6,785 nt of DNA, taken from positions 1 through 6,785 of the forward strand of contig CALWRL010000039.1 of NCBI GenBank assembly GCA_944383945.1, written 5' to 3'. The notes beneath the pieces were generated by a model. That model was not told the origin of the DNA and searched no databases. It saw nothing but the letters and a program-made list of their open reading frames with translations. This DNA comes from an uncultured Clostridia bacterium (GTDB taxonomy: Bacteria > Bacillota > Clostridia > Christensenellales > UBA1242). Of this stretch, positions 1 to 6,311 are shown in pieces. The position numbers and the translations under genes are program-made. Position 1 is the stretch's first letter. Each line of letters begins with the position of its first letter.

Positions 1-2640
1 TTAAGAGAGGGCGGAAGGCTTAATATTCAACGTACAGAAACTTTTGAAGAAGTTAAAAAAGTTAAAGATATGTTTAAAAAGCATGTTTCTAAATTTAGAG
101 AGAAGAATTATGGCACTTTAGAAAATGTTTTGAATTCATTTTCAACTTGTTATGAAAATATATGCTCAATTATCAATTTGTTTTTAGATTATGAAAACAT
201 ATTAATGGAAGAAAAAAACAAAATCAACAAATATGATTTTTCAGATTTAGAAACATTTTGTTATGAAATTTTACAAGATGAGAAAATTAGAGAGGAAATT
301 AAATTAAAATATAACAGAATTTTTGTTGATGAATTTCAAGATATCAATCCAATACAAGGCGAAATTTTAAAATTAATTTCTAAAGATAATGTTCTTTATG
401 TTGGTGATGCAAAACAAAGCATTTATGCTTTTAGACAATCTGATGTTGATATCTTTGTTGACACTTGCAGGCAATTTGAAGATGATGGAGATGGTAGTTC
501 TCTTAAACTAACATATAATTTTAGGTCTAATACTGAAATTTTAGATTTTGTGAATAATGTTTTTAATGAGTTGATGACAGAGTCTTCTGCTCAAATAAAT
601 TATGAAAAAGATGCAAAATTTAAAATTGATTCGAATATTATTGCTAACAATAAAATTAATTGTGAGAATGAAAGCGTTAAAGTTGTTTGTGTTTTAGAAA
701 GTAAAAAACAAGAAGAGATTCCAAAAGGAATTTACAGCTGCGTTTCGGCGCCAAGAAATTTTTCTTGTTTATCGGTTGAATCGAGAGCTATTGCAAGTGA
801 AATTAGAAATTTAATTGGCCAAAAAGTAACCGATAAATTTGGAAACCAAAACGAAATCAATTTTAAAGATATTGCAATTTTAGTTAGAAAAAGATCGAAT
901 TTAGTTTTAGATTTGATTGAGGTTTTTAAAGAATGTAACATTCCATTTGAAGTTAATGATGAAATTAATTTAATGGAAACAAAAGAAAATCAACTTATTT
1001 GCCATTTAATAAATCTTATTTTTAATTTGGATAATGACATGTCTTTGGCGCCAGTTTTGTGTTCGGATTTGTTTTCGTTTTCGTTTGATGAACTTGCTGA
1101 GATTTCTCTTTGTGAAGGAAATTTCTTTTATGAAAAATGCATTAATTATTGCAAAAATCAAAATAACAACATTGTAAAAAAACTTTTAAAATTTTACGAA
1201 TGTTTAAATGATTTAAGTTTTTCTATTCAAAATTTTGGTATTAAACATAGTTTGCTAAAATTATTTAATGAAAAAAAGTTTTTCTTAAATGTTTTAAAAA
1301 AGGAAAACGGCGAAAGCAGAGTTAATGAAATTAAACAATTTTTGTCCCACATTAAAGAAATGGGATTTGATTATGATGTTGCAAATTTAATTAATTATTT
1401 AAATGAAAACAAAAAAATAAAAGTTTCTAGCATTAAAACTAGCGACGAAAACAGTGTTAAAATTACGACAATTCATTCTAGCAAAGGGCTTGAATTTCCG
1501 ATTGTTATTTTGGCTGATTGTGGAACAGATTTGTTTGCTAATAAAACGGATAATGCAGATATAAAAATTGATAAAATTTTTGGAGTTGCATTAAAAAATT
1601 ATAACTATGAAGAAAGAAAAGTTTACAATTCCATTTTTGAAACAATAATTGCAAACTCGCAAAAAAGAAGAGACATTGCAGAAAATTTACGCTTGTTGTA
1701 TGTTGCGCTTACAAGGGCAAAAAATAAACTTATTATAACTGGAAAATTAGATGAAAAAGTTTTATCTGATAACATTAATATTAAAGATTTAAATAATTAT
1801 AAAATTATTTTTAACAATGTTGAAAAGATTGATAAACAAACCGATTTAATTACTGTTAATCTTAATTATCTATCTTTAATTCTTGGCGCTTTGAAAGATA
1901 AAAATGTTACGGGAACAAACTTCGTTTTTGAAAATGGTGAAGAAATAGATATAAAAAAATTTGAAAAGGATTTAAGTGTTGATATTAATAAGTTGCTTGA
2001 TGCAAAAAAAATGGCTGATTTTAATTATCAGTATAAAAATAACACAAACACAGCTGCCAAAACTTCTGTTAGCTTAATTGCATTTGAGGGAATTGGATAT
2101 GAAAGCATTGTTAACAATTTAGAAAATTTTAAAACTAGCGAGCATTTAAAATTTAGCACTCCAGAAGAAGGAAATATCATTCATAATATTTTAGAAAAAG
2201 TTGATTTTTATGATGAAAATCTAGAAGATTGCGTTAATAAACTTATAGAAGAATTTAATGATGGGGCTTTTAGGAAAGAAGAATTATTTGAAATCATTAT
2301 GAAAAATGTTGAATTAATTAAAAAAATAATTCCTAAGAATAATAAAATTTACAAAGAAAAAGAATTTATTATTATGGAAAGTCCTTTTAACATTTATGGA
2401 GAAGGACTAAAAGAAAAAATTTTAATTCAAGGTAAAATTGACTTCTTTTCGTGTGGAGAAAAAAACATTTTAATTGATTACAAATACACATCGATAAGAG
2501 ATGAAAATAAGCTTGTTGAAAAGTATAAACCGCAACTTTTAGCATATTCATTTGCACTTGAAAAAGCAACTAATTCCAAAATTGATGATATTTATATTTT
2601 AAGTTTAAAATATGGCAAGTTAATTAAAATAAATGTTTAA
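1..2640 (+). CDS. addA: ATP-dependent helicase/nuclease subunit A (AddA), 5'-truncated by window
   Basis: The frame is open from base 1, so the gene starts upstream and the ATG at 70 is internal. The 879 visible residues carry UvrD/Rep superfamily 1 helicase motifs: DFSDLE (residues 79-84), motif II DEFQD (110-114, usually DEYQD), motif III VGDAKQS (134-140), motif IV LTYNFRSN (170-177), motif V IHSSKGLEFP (491-500) and motif VI LLYVALTRAK (565-574). The C-terminus is a RecB-type nuclease domain: His728 in GNIIH, Asp814 in QGKID, Asp826-Tyr-Lys828, then the QLxxY motif at 845-849. These are the metal-binding and catalytic positions of the family, so the nuclease looks active. AddA pairs with AddB to unwind and resect double-strand breaks to Chi for RecA loading. 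Known AddA proteins are about 1200 residues, so roughly 300 N-terminal residues including Walker A are missing here only because of the window edge. An addB gene would be expected upstream but is not visible. RecB or another UvrD-like helicase-nuclease is less likely. Confidence 0.93.
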   Translation, partial: LREGGRLNIQRTETFEEVKKVKDMFKKHVSKFREKNYGTLENVLNSFSTCYENICSIINLFLDYENILMEEKNKINKYDFSDLETFCYEILQDEKIREEIKLKYNRIFVDEFQDINPIQGEILKLISKDNVLYVGDAKQSIYAFRQSDVDIFVDTCRQFEDDGDGSSLKLTYNFRSNTEILDFVNNVFNELMTESSAQINYEKDAKFKIDSNIIANNKINCENESVKVVCVLESKKQEEIPKGIYSCVSAPRNFSCLSVESRAIASEIRNLIGQKVTDKFGNQNEINFKDIAILVRKRSNLVLDLIEVFKECNIPFEVNDEINLMETKENQLICHLINLIFNLDNDMSLAPVLCSDLFSFSFDELAEISLCEGNFFYEKCINYCKNQNNNIVKKLLKFYECLNDLSFSIQNFGIKHSLLKLFNEKKFFLNVLKKENGESRVNEIKQFLSHIKEMGFDYDVANLINYLNENKKIKVSSIKTSDENSVKITTIHSSKGLEFPIVILADCGTDLFANKTDNADIKIDKIFGVALKNYNYEERKVYNSIFETIIANSQKRRDIAENLRLLYVALTRAKNKLIITGKLDEKVLSDNINIKDLNNYKIIFNNVEKIDKQTDLITVNLNYLSLILGALKDKNVTGTNFVFENGEEIDIKKFEKDLSVDINKLLDAKKMADFNYQYKNNTNTAAKTSVSLIAFEGIGYESIVNNLENFKTSEHLKFSTPEEGNIIHNILEKVDFYDENLEDCVNKLIEEFNDGAFRKEELFEIIMKNVELIKKIIPKNNKIYKEKEFIIMESPFNIYGEGLKEKILIQGKIDFFSCGEKNILIDYKYTSIRDENKLVEKYKPQLLAYSFALEKATNSKIDDIYILSLKYGKLIKINV

Positions 2641-2647
2641 AAAATAT

Positions 2648-2706
2648 AAAAATAAATAACAAAAAATATTAAAAAAATTATTTAAAAATATTAGTTATTT
2701 ATTTTT
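2648..2706 (+). terminator. A/T-only inverted repeat after addA, possible weak terminator
   Basis: Bases 2648-2660 (AAAAATAAATAAC) pair perfectly with 2694-2706 (GTTATTTATTTTT), a 13-bp stem with a single G-C pair. An inner AATATT/AATATT pairing (2665-2670 with 2687-2692) can extend it. A run of six T (2702-2707) lies at the 3' end. The repeat is certain; its action as a terminator is doubtful because an A-U stem is weak. It could instead be bent DNA, an UP-like element or a protein site for the next gene. Confidence 0.4.
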
Positions 2707-2711
2707 TATTG

Positions 2712-2740
2712 TGTTATACTAAAAATAAATTTAGGAGGGG
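2712..2740 (+). promoter_or_regulatory. Extended -10 promoter and strong RBS for the AT-hook membrane protein
   Basis: TG-T-TATACT at 2712-2720 is an extended -10 element (TGnTATAAT consensus, one mismatch). The -35 position (around 2691-2696, TTAGTT) is poor, as extended -10 promoters allow, and the upstream DNA is nearly all A/T, which could act as an UP element. A strong Shine-Dalgarno, AGGAGGGG (2733-2740), lies just before the ATG at 2743 and fixes that start. The expected transcript leader is only about 15-17 bases. Confidence 0.65.
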
Positions 2741-2742
2741 TT

Positions 2743-5061
2743 ATGAAATATTTTACGGCAGATGTGTTTCAAAGCATTATTAGTTTTTTTGAATCGCTTA
2801 AGTCTGGAATCTCATTAGAAAATTTGCTTTTTATTTTCGTTGGGTTAGAGATTTTAACAATTATTACTTTCGTTATTATTGTTCACAATGTTTATGAACT
2901 TAGGCTGGTTAGGGCTATTGATAAAATTAACATGTATTTATACGAAGTTAAAACTATCAATGAAAGTAACTTGATTGAGTTTAATAATTTGATGAAAAGA
3001 GTTCCTAAAACTCTTAGATATCATTGGCAACAATATATGTTAAACAGGGATAAAAATCCAAGTTTCTACATGTCTGTTGAAAATTGTATTGACAGACCTT
3101 TAAAATCAAGTTCGTTTAAGACAAACATCAAAATAGTTAAAATTCTTGGTTTTGTTTATGCTGGTTTATCATTCCTATTTGCTTGCGGATGGGCTTCTAG
3201 TTTAGGTCCTGTTAATTCCGATTTATTCATAACTATTTTTGCAATTCCTATTATTGTCATACTAATTAACTATATTTTTGTCATTGGTTTAAACATTAGA
3301 ATGTCTAGCAACGCATCTGAGTTGTATCAAACATTCCATATCTTTAACAGATTTATTGATAAAGCAGTTGTAACAATGCCAGAGTTTGTTGACTTTGAAG
3401 TTTTATTTACAGAAAATGAAATTAGGCGTGGAATTCCTGTTTTAAATGAATATATTGAAAAGCGTCAAAGGCAGGAAGAAGAAGAGCTTAAAAAGGCAAG
3501 AGAAAATGCTATTCAACATGAGGCGTATGATTTTAAAGCAGCTGGTGACAAGGGCGAACTTGTTTTGGAAAGAGCAATGAAAGAAGCTGAAACCTTTGTT
3601 GGAATGAGAAACAGAGTTAATTTAGAAATTGAATCCCTTGAAAAAGAAATTGAAAATCTTAAACGCAATTTTGAATCTATTACCAAAGAATATCAGAAAA
3701 AACTTCAAGCAAGTAAGGAAAATTCTGAAAGACTTAGAGAGCAACAAGAAGCAACTACAAACCGTATTGAAAGTAACTACATAAAAAAACAACAGTCTGA
3801 TGAATTTAAAAAACAACAACAAATTGAAAATGATCAAGAATCTGCTAAATTGAAGTTTAATCAAGAACTTAATAAACTTTCCGCTATTATTGAAGAGAAA
3901 AAGATTGAAATTGAAGAAGGAAAAGTTTATCTTGAAAAAGCAATGTTGGCTGAGTATAATACTTTTGCAAACAAAATTTATGATGAAATTAGAAACGATG
4001 TTAACAAGAAATTTAAAGAAGAAAAAAATCAGCTTATTGCATCTCGTGATCAAGCTGTAAAAGACCTTGAAGAAGTTGTTGAAAAAGCCGATTTATTAGA
4101 AAAACAAAATAAAATTCTTGTTGGAAGATCGGACGAAAGAGAAGCATATATTAAAGCTGAAATTGGAAAAGAAAAACGCGAACTTGAAAAATTGTTAAAA
4201 CAAAAAGATGAGATTATTAATGAAAGAGATAAGCAAATTAAACTTTTAACAGATAATTATAAGTTTGAAAAAAACGACAAGAAAAAAGAAGAAGCTTTCG
4301 AAAAGTATGACGAGTTTGGTGGATATTACGACAGCGAAGGTAATTACAGATATAAAAACGGAACATACTATGATGCTAATGGAAATTTCCATGATGAAAA
4401 AGAAAACGTTTATGATAGGGAAGGAAATTTGATTTCTGGAAACTTTGTTGAAAACGAAATTCCTGCTGTTGAAAGCTTAGAAGAAAACAAAAAAAATGAA
4501 ATAGTTGAAGAAAATAACAATAACTTTGAAGAACTTTCTATTACAGAAGCTTCTGTTTCTGATTTTGATGTTGAAGACAAAGAAGAAGATAATAATTTAG
4601 AAGAGGTTTTGGAAAAACAAGAACCGGCAAAGAAGCGTGGAAGGCCAAGAAAAGAAAAAGTAGAAGTTGTTAGCACCGAATCTAAAAAGAGAGGCAGACC
4701 TAGAAAAGTTGTTGATCAAACCGAAATTTCAACAGAGCCTAAGAAGCGTGGAAGACCTAGAAAGGAAAAAGAAGAAATTGTTGTTAACGCTGAGCCAAAG
4801 AAAAGGGGCAGACCTAAAAAGGTTGTAGATGAAACAGTTGTTTCAACAGAACCAAAAAAGAGGGGAAGGCCAAGAAAAGAAAAAGAAGAAGTTGTTGTTA
4901 ACGCTGAGCCAAAGAAAAGAGGCAGACCAAGAAAAATTGACATTGATGAAAATTTAAAAATGATTGAAGAAAGGCTTAAAGAACAAAACGAACTTTTAAA
5001 ACAACAACAAAAAGCTCTTGAAATTACCGTTAATAATGTTACTAAACCAACTGAAGAATAA
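2743..5061 (+). CDS. Membrane-anchored coiled-coil protein with six AT-hook motifs
   Basis: I do not recognise this 772-residue protein as a named family. Predicted membrane helices lie at about residues 27-47, 133-153 and 160-183. The segment between helices 1 and 2 is rich in Lys/Arg and the short loop between helices 2 and 3 has none, so the N-terminus should be outside and the long C-terminal tail in the cytoplasm. That order (one helix, ~85-residue cytoplasmic loop, two helices, tail) resembles ExbB/TolQ/ZorA proteins, but I see no clear family motif and no MotB/ExbD-like partner nearby. Residues ~234-510 are charged, Glu/Lys/Gln-rich coiled coil. Residues 521-565 hold Y-D-x-x-G-N repeats, 566-628 are acidic, and 630-731 carry six KKRGRP[RK]K AT-hooks. 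A short Leu/Gln coiled coil (about 736-762) ends the protein. AT-hooks bind the minor groove of AT-rich DNA, so a membrane-to-nucleoid tether is a reasonable inference. The gene has its own promoter and terminator, so it is probably monocistronic. Confidence 0.85.
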   Translation: MKYFTADVFQSIISFFESLKSGISLENLLFIFVGLEILTIITFVIIVHNVYELRLVRAIDKINMYLYEVKTINESNLIEFNNLMKRVPKTLRYHWQQYMLNRDKNPSFYMSVENCIDRPLKSSSFKTNIKIVKILGFVYAGLSFLFACGWASSLGPVNSDLFITIFAIPIIVILINYIFVIGLNIRMSSNASELYQTFHIFNRFIDKAVVTMPEFVDFEVLFTENEIRRGIPVLNEYIEKRQRQEEEELKKARENAIQHEAYDFKAAGDKGELVLERAMKEAETFVGMRNRVNLEIESLEKEIENLKRNFESITKEYQKKLQASKENSERLREQQEATTNRIESNYIKKQQSDEFKKQQQIENDQESAKLKFNQELNKLSAIIEEKKIEIEEGKVYLEKAMLAEYNTFANKIYDEIRNDVNKKFKEEKNQLIASRDQAVKDLEEVVEKADLLEKQNKILVGRSDEREAYIKAEIGKEKRELEKLLKQKDEIINERDKQIKLLTDNYKFEKNDKKKEEAFEKYDEFGGYYDSEGNYRYKNGTYYDANGNFHDEKENVYDREGNLISGNFVENEIPAVESLEENKKNEIVEENNNNFEELSITEASVSDFDVEDKEEDNNLEEVLEKQEPAKKRGRPRKEKVEVVSTESKKRGRPRKVVDQTEISTEPKKRGRPRKEKEEIVVNAEPKKRGRPKKVVDETVVSTEPKKRGRPRKEKEEVVVNAEPKKRGRPRKIDIDENLKMIEERLKEQNELLKQQQKALEITVNNVTKPTEE
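4303..4434 (+). repeat. Y-D-x-x-G-N peptide repeats within the AT-hook protein
   Basis: Residues 521-564 contain degenerate copies of an aromatic-Asp-x-x-Gly-Asn unit: YDEFGG, YYDSEGNY, YYDANGNF and VYDREGNL. The copies are 12-16 residues apart and sit between the long coiled coil and the acidic linker. Such Tyr/Gly/Asn repeats are often extended or beta-hairpin-like; no specific function is claimed. Confidence 0.6.
4630..4935 (+). repeat. Six-copy AT-hook array with alternating linkers
   Basis: KKRGRP[RK]K begins at residues 630, 648, 667, 686, 705 and 724, a period of 18-19 residues. Linkers alternate between an EKxE-type sequence and a VVDxT-type sequence, so the higher-order unit is about 38 residues (114 bases). 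The later copies (4741-4854 and from 4855) are more alike in DNA than the first pair, including nearly identical stretches that read GTTAACGCTGAGCCAAAGAA, which suggests recent in-frame duplication. The RGRP core flanked by basic residues is the canonical AT-hook. One copy has Lys in place of the second Arg (residues 686-693). Confidence 0.88.
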
Positions 5062-5063
5062 AT

Positions 5064-5095
5064 AAAAAACTTGCCATAAATTTGGCAAGTTTTTT
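5064..5095 (+). terminator. Intrinsic terminator after the AT-hook protein gene
   Basis: ACTTGCCA (5069-5076) pairs with TGGCAAGT (5083-5090) across a 6-base loop, and flanking A and T runs extend the stem to 13 bp. A run of six T (5090-5095) follows. It begins three bases after the TAA stop. The A run on the 5' side means it could also terminate transcription on the opposite strand. Confidence 0.9.
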
Positions 5096-5134
5096 AATTG
5101 GCATAGCAAAACATTAATAATTCTTGTTAAATAA

Positions 5135-5162
5135 TTGAGTTTGCGACTTTTACGATTATTAT
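5135..5162 (+). promoter_or_regulatory. Possible promoter in the noncoding region
   Basis: TTGAGT (5135-5140) and TATTAT (5157-5162) are separated by 16 bases and match the sigma-A boxes at 4/6 and 5/6 positions. A transcript would start near 5169. In DNA this AT-rich such matches arise by chance, so the main support is the hairpin plus T-run downstream and the lack of a protein gene in between. Confidence 0.3.
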
Positions 5163-5168
5163 GGTTTT

Positions 5169-5251
5169 TATTTTTTATTAAAAAAACATATAGGGGGAAT
5201 GTGAAATTGCTTTTGTGGGAGAATGTAGAACTCTCCTTTTTTTGTTTTTTT
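5169..5251 (+). ncRNA. Candidate small RNA or leader RNA
   Basis: The 247 bases from 5096 to 5342 have no convincing protein gene. Within them, 5192-5273 has several G runs (5193-5197, 5217-5219, 5255-5258, 5263-5265) unlike the surrounding A/T-rich DNA. GGAGA (5218-5222) pairs with TCTCC (5232-5236) and is followed by seven T, a G and seven more T, which looks like an intrinsic terminator. With the promoter-like boxes upstream this outlines a transcript of about 75-80 bases. I match it to no known RNA family. It may instead be a copy of a dispersed repeat. Confidence 0.28.
5218..5251 (+). terminator. Short GC hairpin followed by T runs
   Basis: A 5-bp stem GGAGA/TCTCC with a 9-base loop precedes T7-G-T7. 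The stem is short but mostly G-C, and the T tract is unusually long. TCTCC could pair alternatively with a second GGAGA at 5257-5261. Confidence 0.45.
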
Positions 5252-5313
5252 GGCGGGGAGAAGGGCTTGGAGGTTGAAAAAAATTTGTGTTAATTAAAGC
5301 AAAAATTTTGTCA

Positions 5314-5340
5314 TATAATAAATTTGTGGTAATATTAGGA
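5314..5340 (+). promoter_or_regulatory. -10 box and short RBS before the signal-peptide ORF
   Basis: TATAAT at 5314-5319 is a perfect -10 box. The -35 is weak (TTAATT at 5290-5295, 18-base spacer). Transcription would start near 5326, giving a ~17-base leader that contains AGGA (5337-5340) just before the ATG at 5343. The RBS spacing is short (two bases after AGGA), but promoter, RBS and signal peptide all point to 5343 as the true gene start. Confidence 0.5.
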
Positions 5341-5342
5341 AA

Positions 5343-5471
5343 ATGAGAAAAATTTTTGTTTGTTTTATGCTTATTGTTTTTTGTTTTGGTTTTGCAGGTT
5401 GTACTTCTGCAAGTTCTTTACCATCAATAAACACTAGCTTTTCTTCAATTTATTTTGCTATTGATTGTTAG
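5343..5471 (+). pseudogene. Lipoprotein signal-peptide fragment ended by in-frame TAG (5' part of broken gene)
   Basis: The frame from ATG 5343 encodes 42 residues: Met-Arg-Lys, a hydrophobic stretch (IFVCFMLIVFCFGFA), then a lipobox-like FAGC with Cys20 (codon 5400-5402) and a Ser/Thr-rich segment. This is a classic lipoprotein (signal peptidase II) signal. The TAG at 5469-5471 stops it, but the same frame continues open to the TAA at 6243-6245, with the downstream domain starting 18 bases after the stop. Read through, the product would be 300 codons: signal sequence, external domain, C-terminal membrane helix. I infer one gene interrupted by a nonsense codon, from mutation, sequencing error or deliberate readthrough. 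A stand-alone 42-residue lipopeptide is possible but less attractive. It has a -10 box and AGGA of its own, which the downstream ORF lacks. Confidence 0.6.
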
Positions 5472-5489
5472 GACAGCGGTTTTGAAACG

Positions 5490-6245
5490 ATGACTGAACA
5501 AGAGGAAGCTTTAATTAAAAATAAAATTCAAACTTTAGCTGGCAAATATATTGATGATGTAAAATTAAGATATTATGATGTTCTGGACAAAATGGCAGTT
5601 TCTGGAAAAATTACTTCAAGCCAAAAGGTTTTGCTGAAAAATCATTTAACTCCTTATGTTGGGTGGAATGAAAATTCGTATATTGTTGAATTTAGGTTTT
5701 ATTCGGCGCTTGCTTCTAGGATTTTTATTACTAGTGCTGAGTATTCTGGCGCTGTTAACGACCATAAAACTTTTTCTTCTACTACTACTGAAAAATATAG
5801 TAAAATTTTTTCTAAGACAAAAAACAATATAATTACGGAAAGTTTGGAAGAATATTTTAACAATGGGGTTGAAGAGACTATTAATGAGTATGGCAACGAA
5901 CTAAATAAAAAATTTAAAGTTCCAAAATATTATTACTTTTTTGCAAGTCAAAACCCTAGACTTCATGCGATTGGCGCTGATGAAGAGGTTAAACTTGGAA
6001 ATGGAAAAATCTTTTGCTTTTATTCCAATGAAAATTACGAAGAACCTATTTTTGAATTTTACATTGTTCAAGCAAATCAATTTGCGTATTATTTGATTGC
6101 GCTTGCTATTACCTTTACCTTCCTTGCTATTTATCTTGCTGTTATATATTTTAAAAAATCTAAAAATGACAATAATAATGAAAATGGAGAGGGTGTTATA
6201 ACTATTGATATAAAAGATTTAGATGATGTAGATGAAGACAAATAA
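5490..6245 (+). CDS. Uncharacterised protein with C-terminal membrane helix (3' part of interrupted gene)
   Basis: This 251-residue product is not recognised. Residues 1-195 are soluble-looking, with a helical charged N-terminal part, a Ser/Thr-rich middle (about 92-104) and a Tyr-rich stretch (147-149). One hydrophobic helix lies at about 199-221 (LIALAITFTFLAIYLAVIYF), followed by KKSK and a ~25-residue acidic tail. The basic residues after the helix predict the C-terminus inside and the large domain outside, which needs an N-terminal export signal that this ORF alone lacks. That signal is present in the same frame upstream at 5343, beyond a single TAG. The ATG at 5490 has no good ribosome binding site: the nearest AGGA is 16 bases away. 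The coding sequence beyond the TAG is otherwise intact, with no frameshift, so decay is recent or the stop is an error or is read through. A terminator follows at 6256. If exported, it would be a single-pass surface protein. Confidence 0.7.
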   Translation: MTEQEEALIKNKIQTLAGKYIDDVKLRYYDVLDKMAVSGKITSSQKVLLKNHLTPYVGWNENSYIVEFRFYSALASRIFITSAEYSGAVNDHKTFSSTTTEKYSKIFSKTKNNIITESLEEYFNNGVEETINEYGNELNKKFKVPKYYYFFASQNPRLHAIGADEEVKLGNGKIFCFYSNENYEEPIFEFYIVQANQFAYYLIALAITFTFLAIYLAVIYFKKSKNDNNNENGEGVITIDIKDLDDVDEDK

Positions 6246-6255
6246 CATTATATAT

Positions 6256-6291
6256 AAACGAGAGTTAAACAATTTGACTTTCGTTTTTTTT
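6256..6291 (+). terminator. Intrinsic terminator overlapping the next promoter
   Basis: AAACGAGAGTTAAA (6256-6269) pairs with TTTGACTTTCGTTT (6273-6286) over 14 positions, including two G-U pairs, with a CAA loop. T residues continue to 6291. It lies 10 bases after the TAA of the 251-residue ORF. Its 3' arm contains the TTGACT -35 box of the following promoter. Confidence 0.78.
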
Positions 6292-6301
6292 ATGATATAA
6301 T
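6274..6301 (+). promoter_or_regulatory. Promoter of the small membrane protein-dnaB operon
   Basis: TTGACT (6274-6279) and TATAAT (6296-6301) are 16 bases apart, and TG at 6293-6294 makes the -10 an extended one (TGATATAAT). This is the best promoter match in the window. Transcription would start near 6308, only three or four bases before the ATG at 6312, so the message would be nearly leaderless. No Shine-Dalgarno precedes that ATG. Confidence 0.8.
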
Positions 6302-6311
6302 TCCATACGAC

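Noticed and set aside
3622..4053. 143-codon open frame on the minus strand inside the coiled-coil region
   Set aside because: It is the antisense of Glu/Lys-rich codons (giving Phe/Leu/Ile runs), has no RBS or family signal, and lies wholly within a well-supported gene.
4716..4943. Repetitive minus-strand ORF opposite the AT-hook array
   Set aside because: Its FLGLPLFFGS repeats are simply the antisense of the KKRGRPRK repeats; the tandem structure keeps the frame open.
2743..5061. Calling the AT-hook protein ZorA (Zorya anti-phage system)
   Set aside because: Topology and long tail are similar, but there is no ZorB-like partner, no other Zorya gene, and no motif I can confirm.
5201..5293. 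30-codon ORF starting at GTG after AGGGGG (5192-5197)
   Set aside because: The SD-like run is suggestive, but the peptide has no recognisable feature, reads through the T-run hairpin and starts with a rare codon; the adjacent ATG at 5199 is followed at once by TGA.
5287..5346. Short GTG ORF overlapping the ATG at 5343 by ATGA
   Set aside because: Only 19 codons, no properly spaced RBS, and it runs across the TATAAT box.
5343..6245. Genome-wide TAG reassignment to an amino acid
   Set aside because: About 2000 other codons in the window include no in-frame TAG, so reassignment is unlikely; a local event explains the data better.
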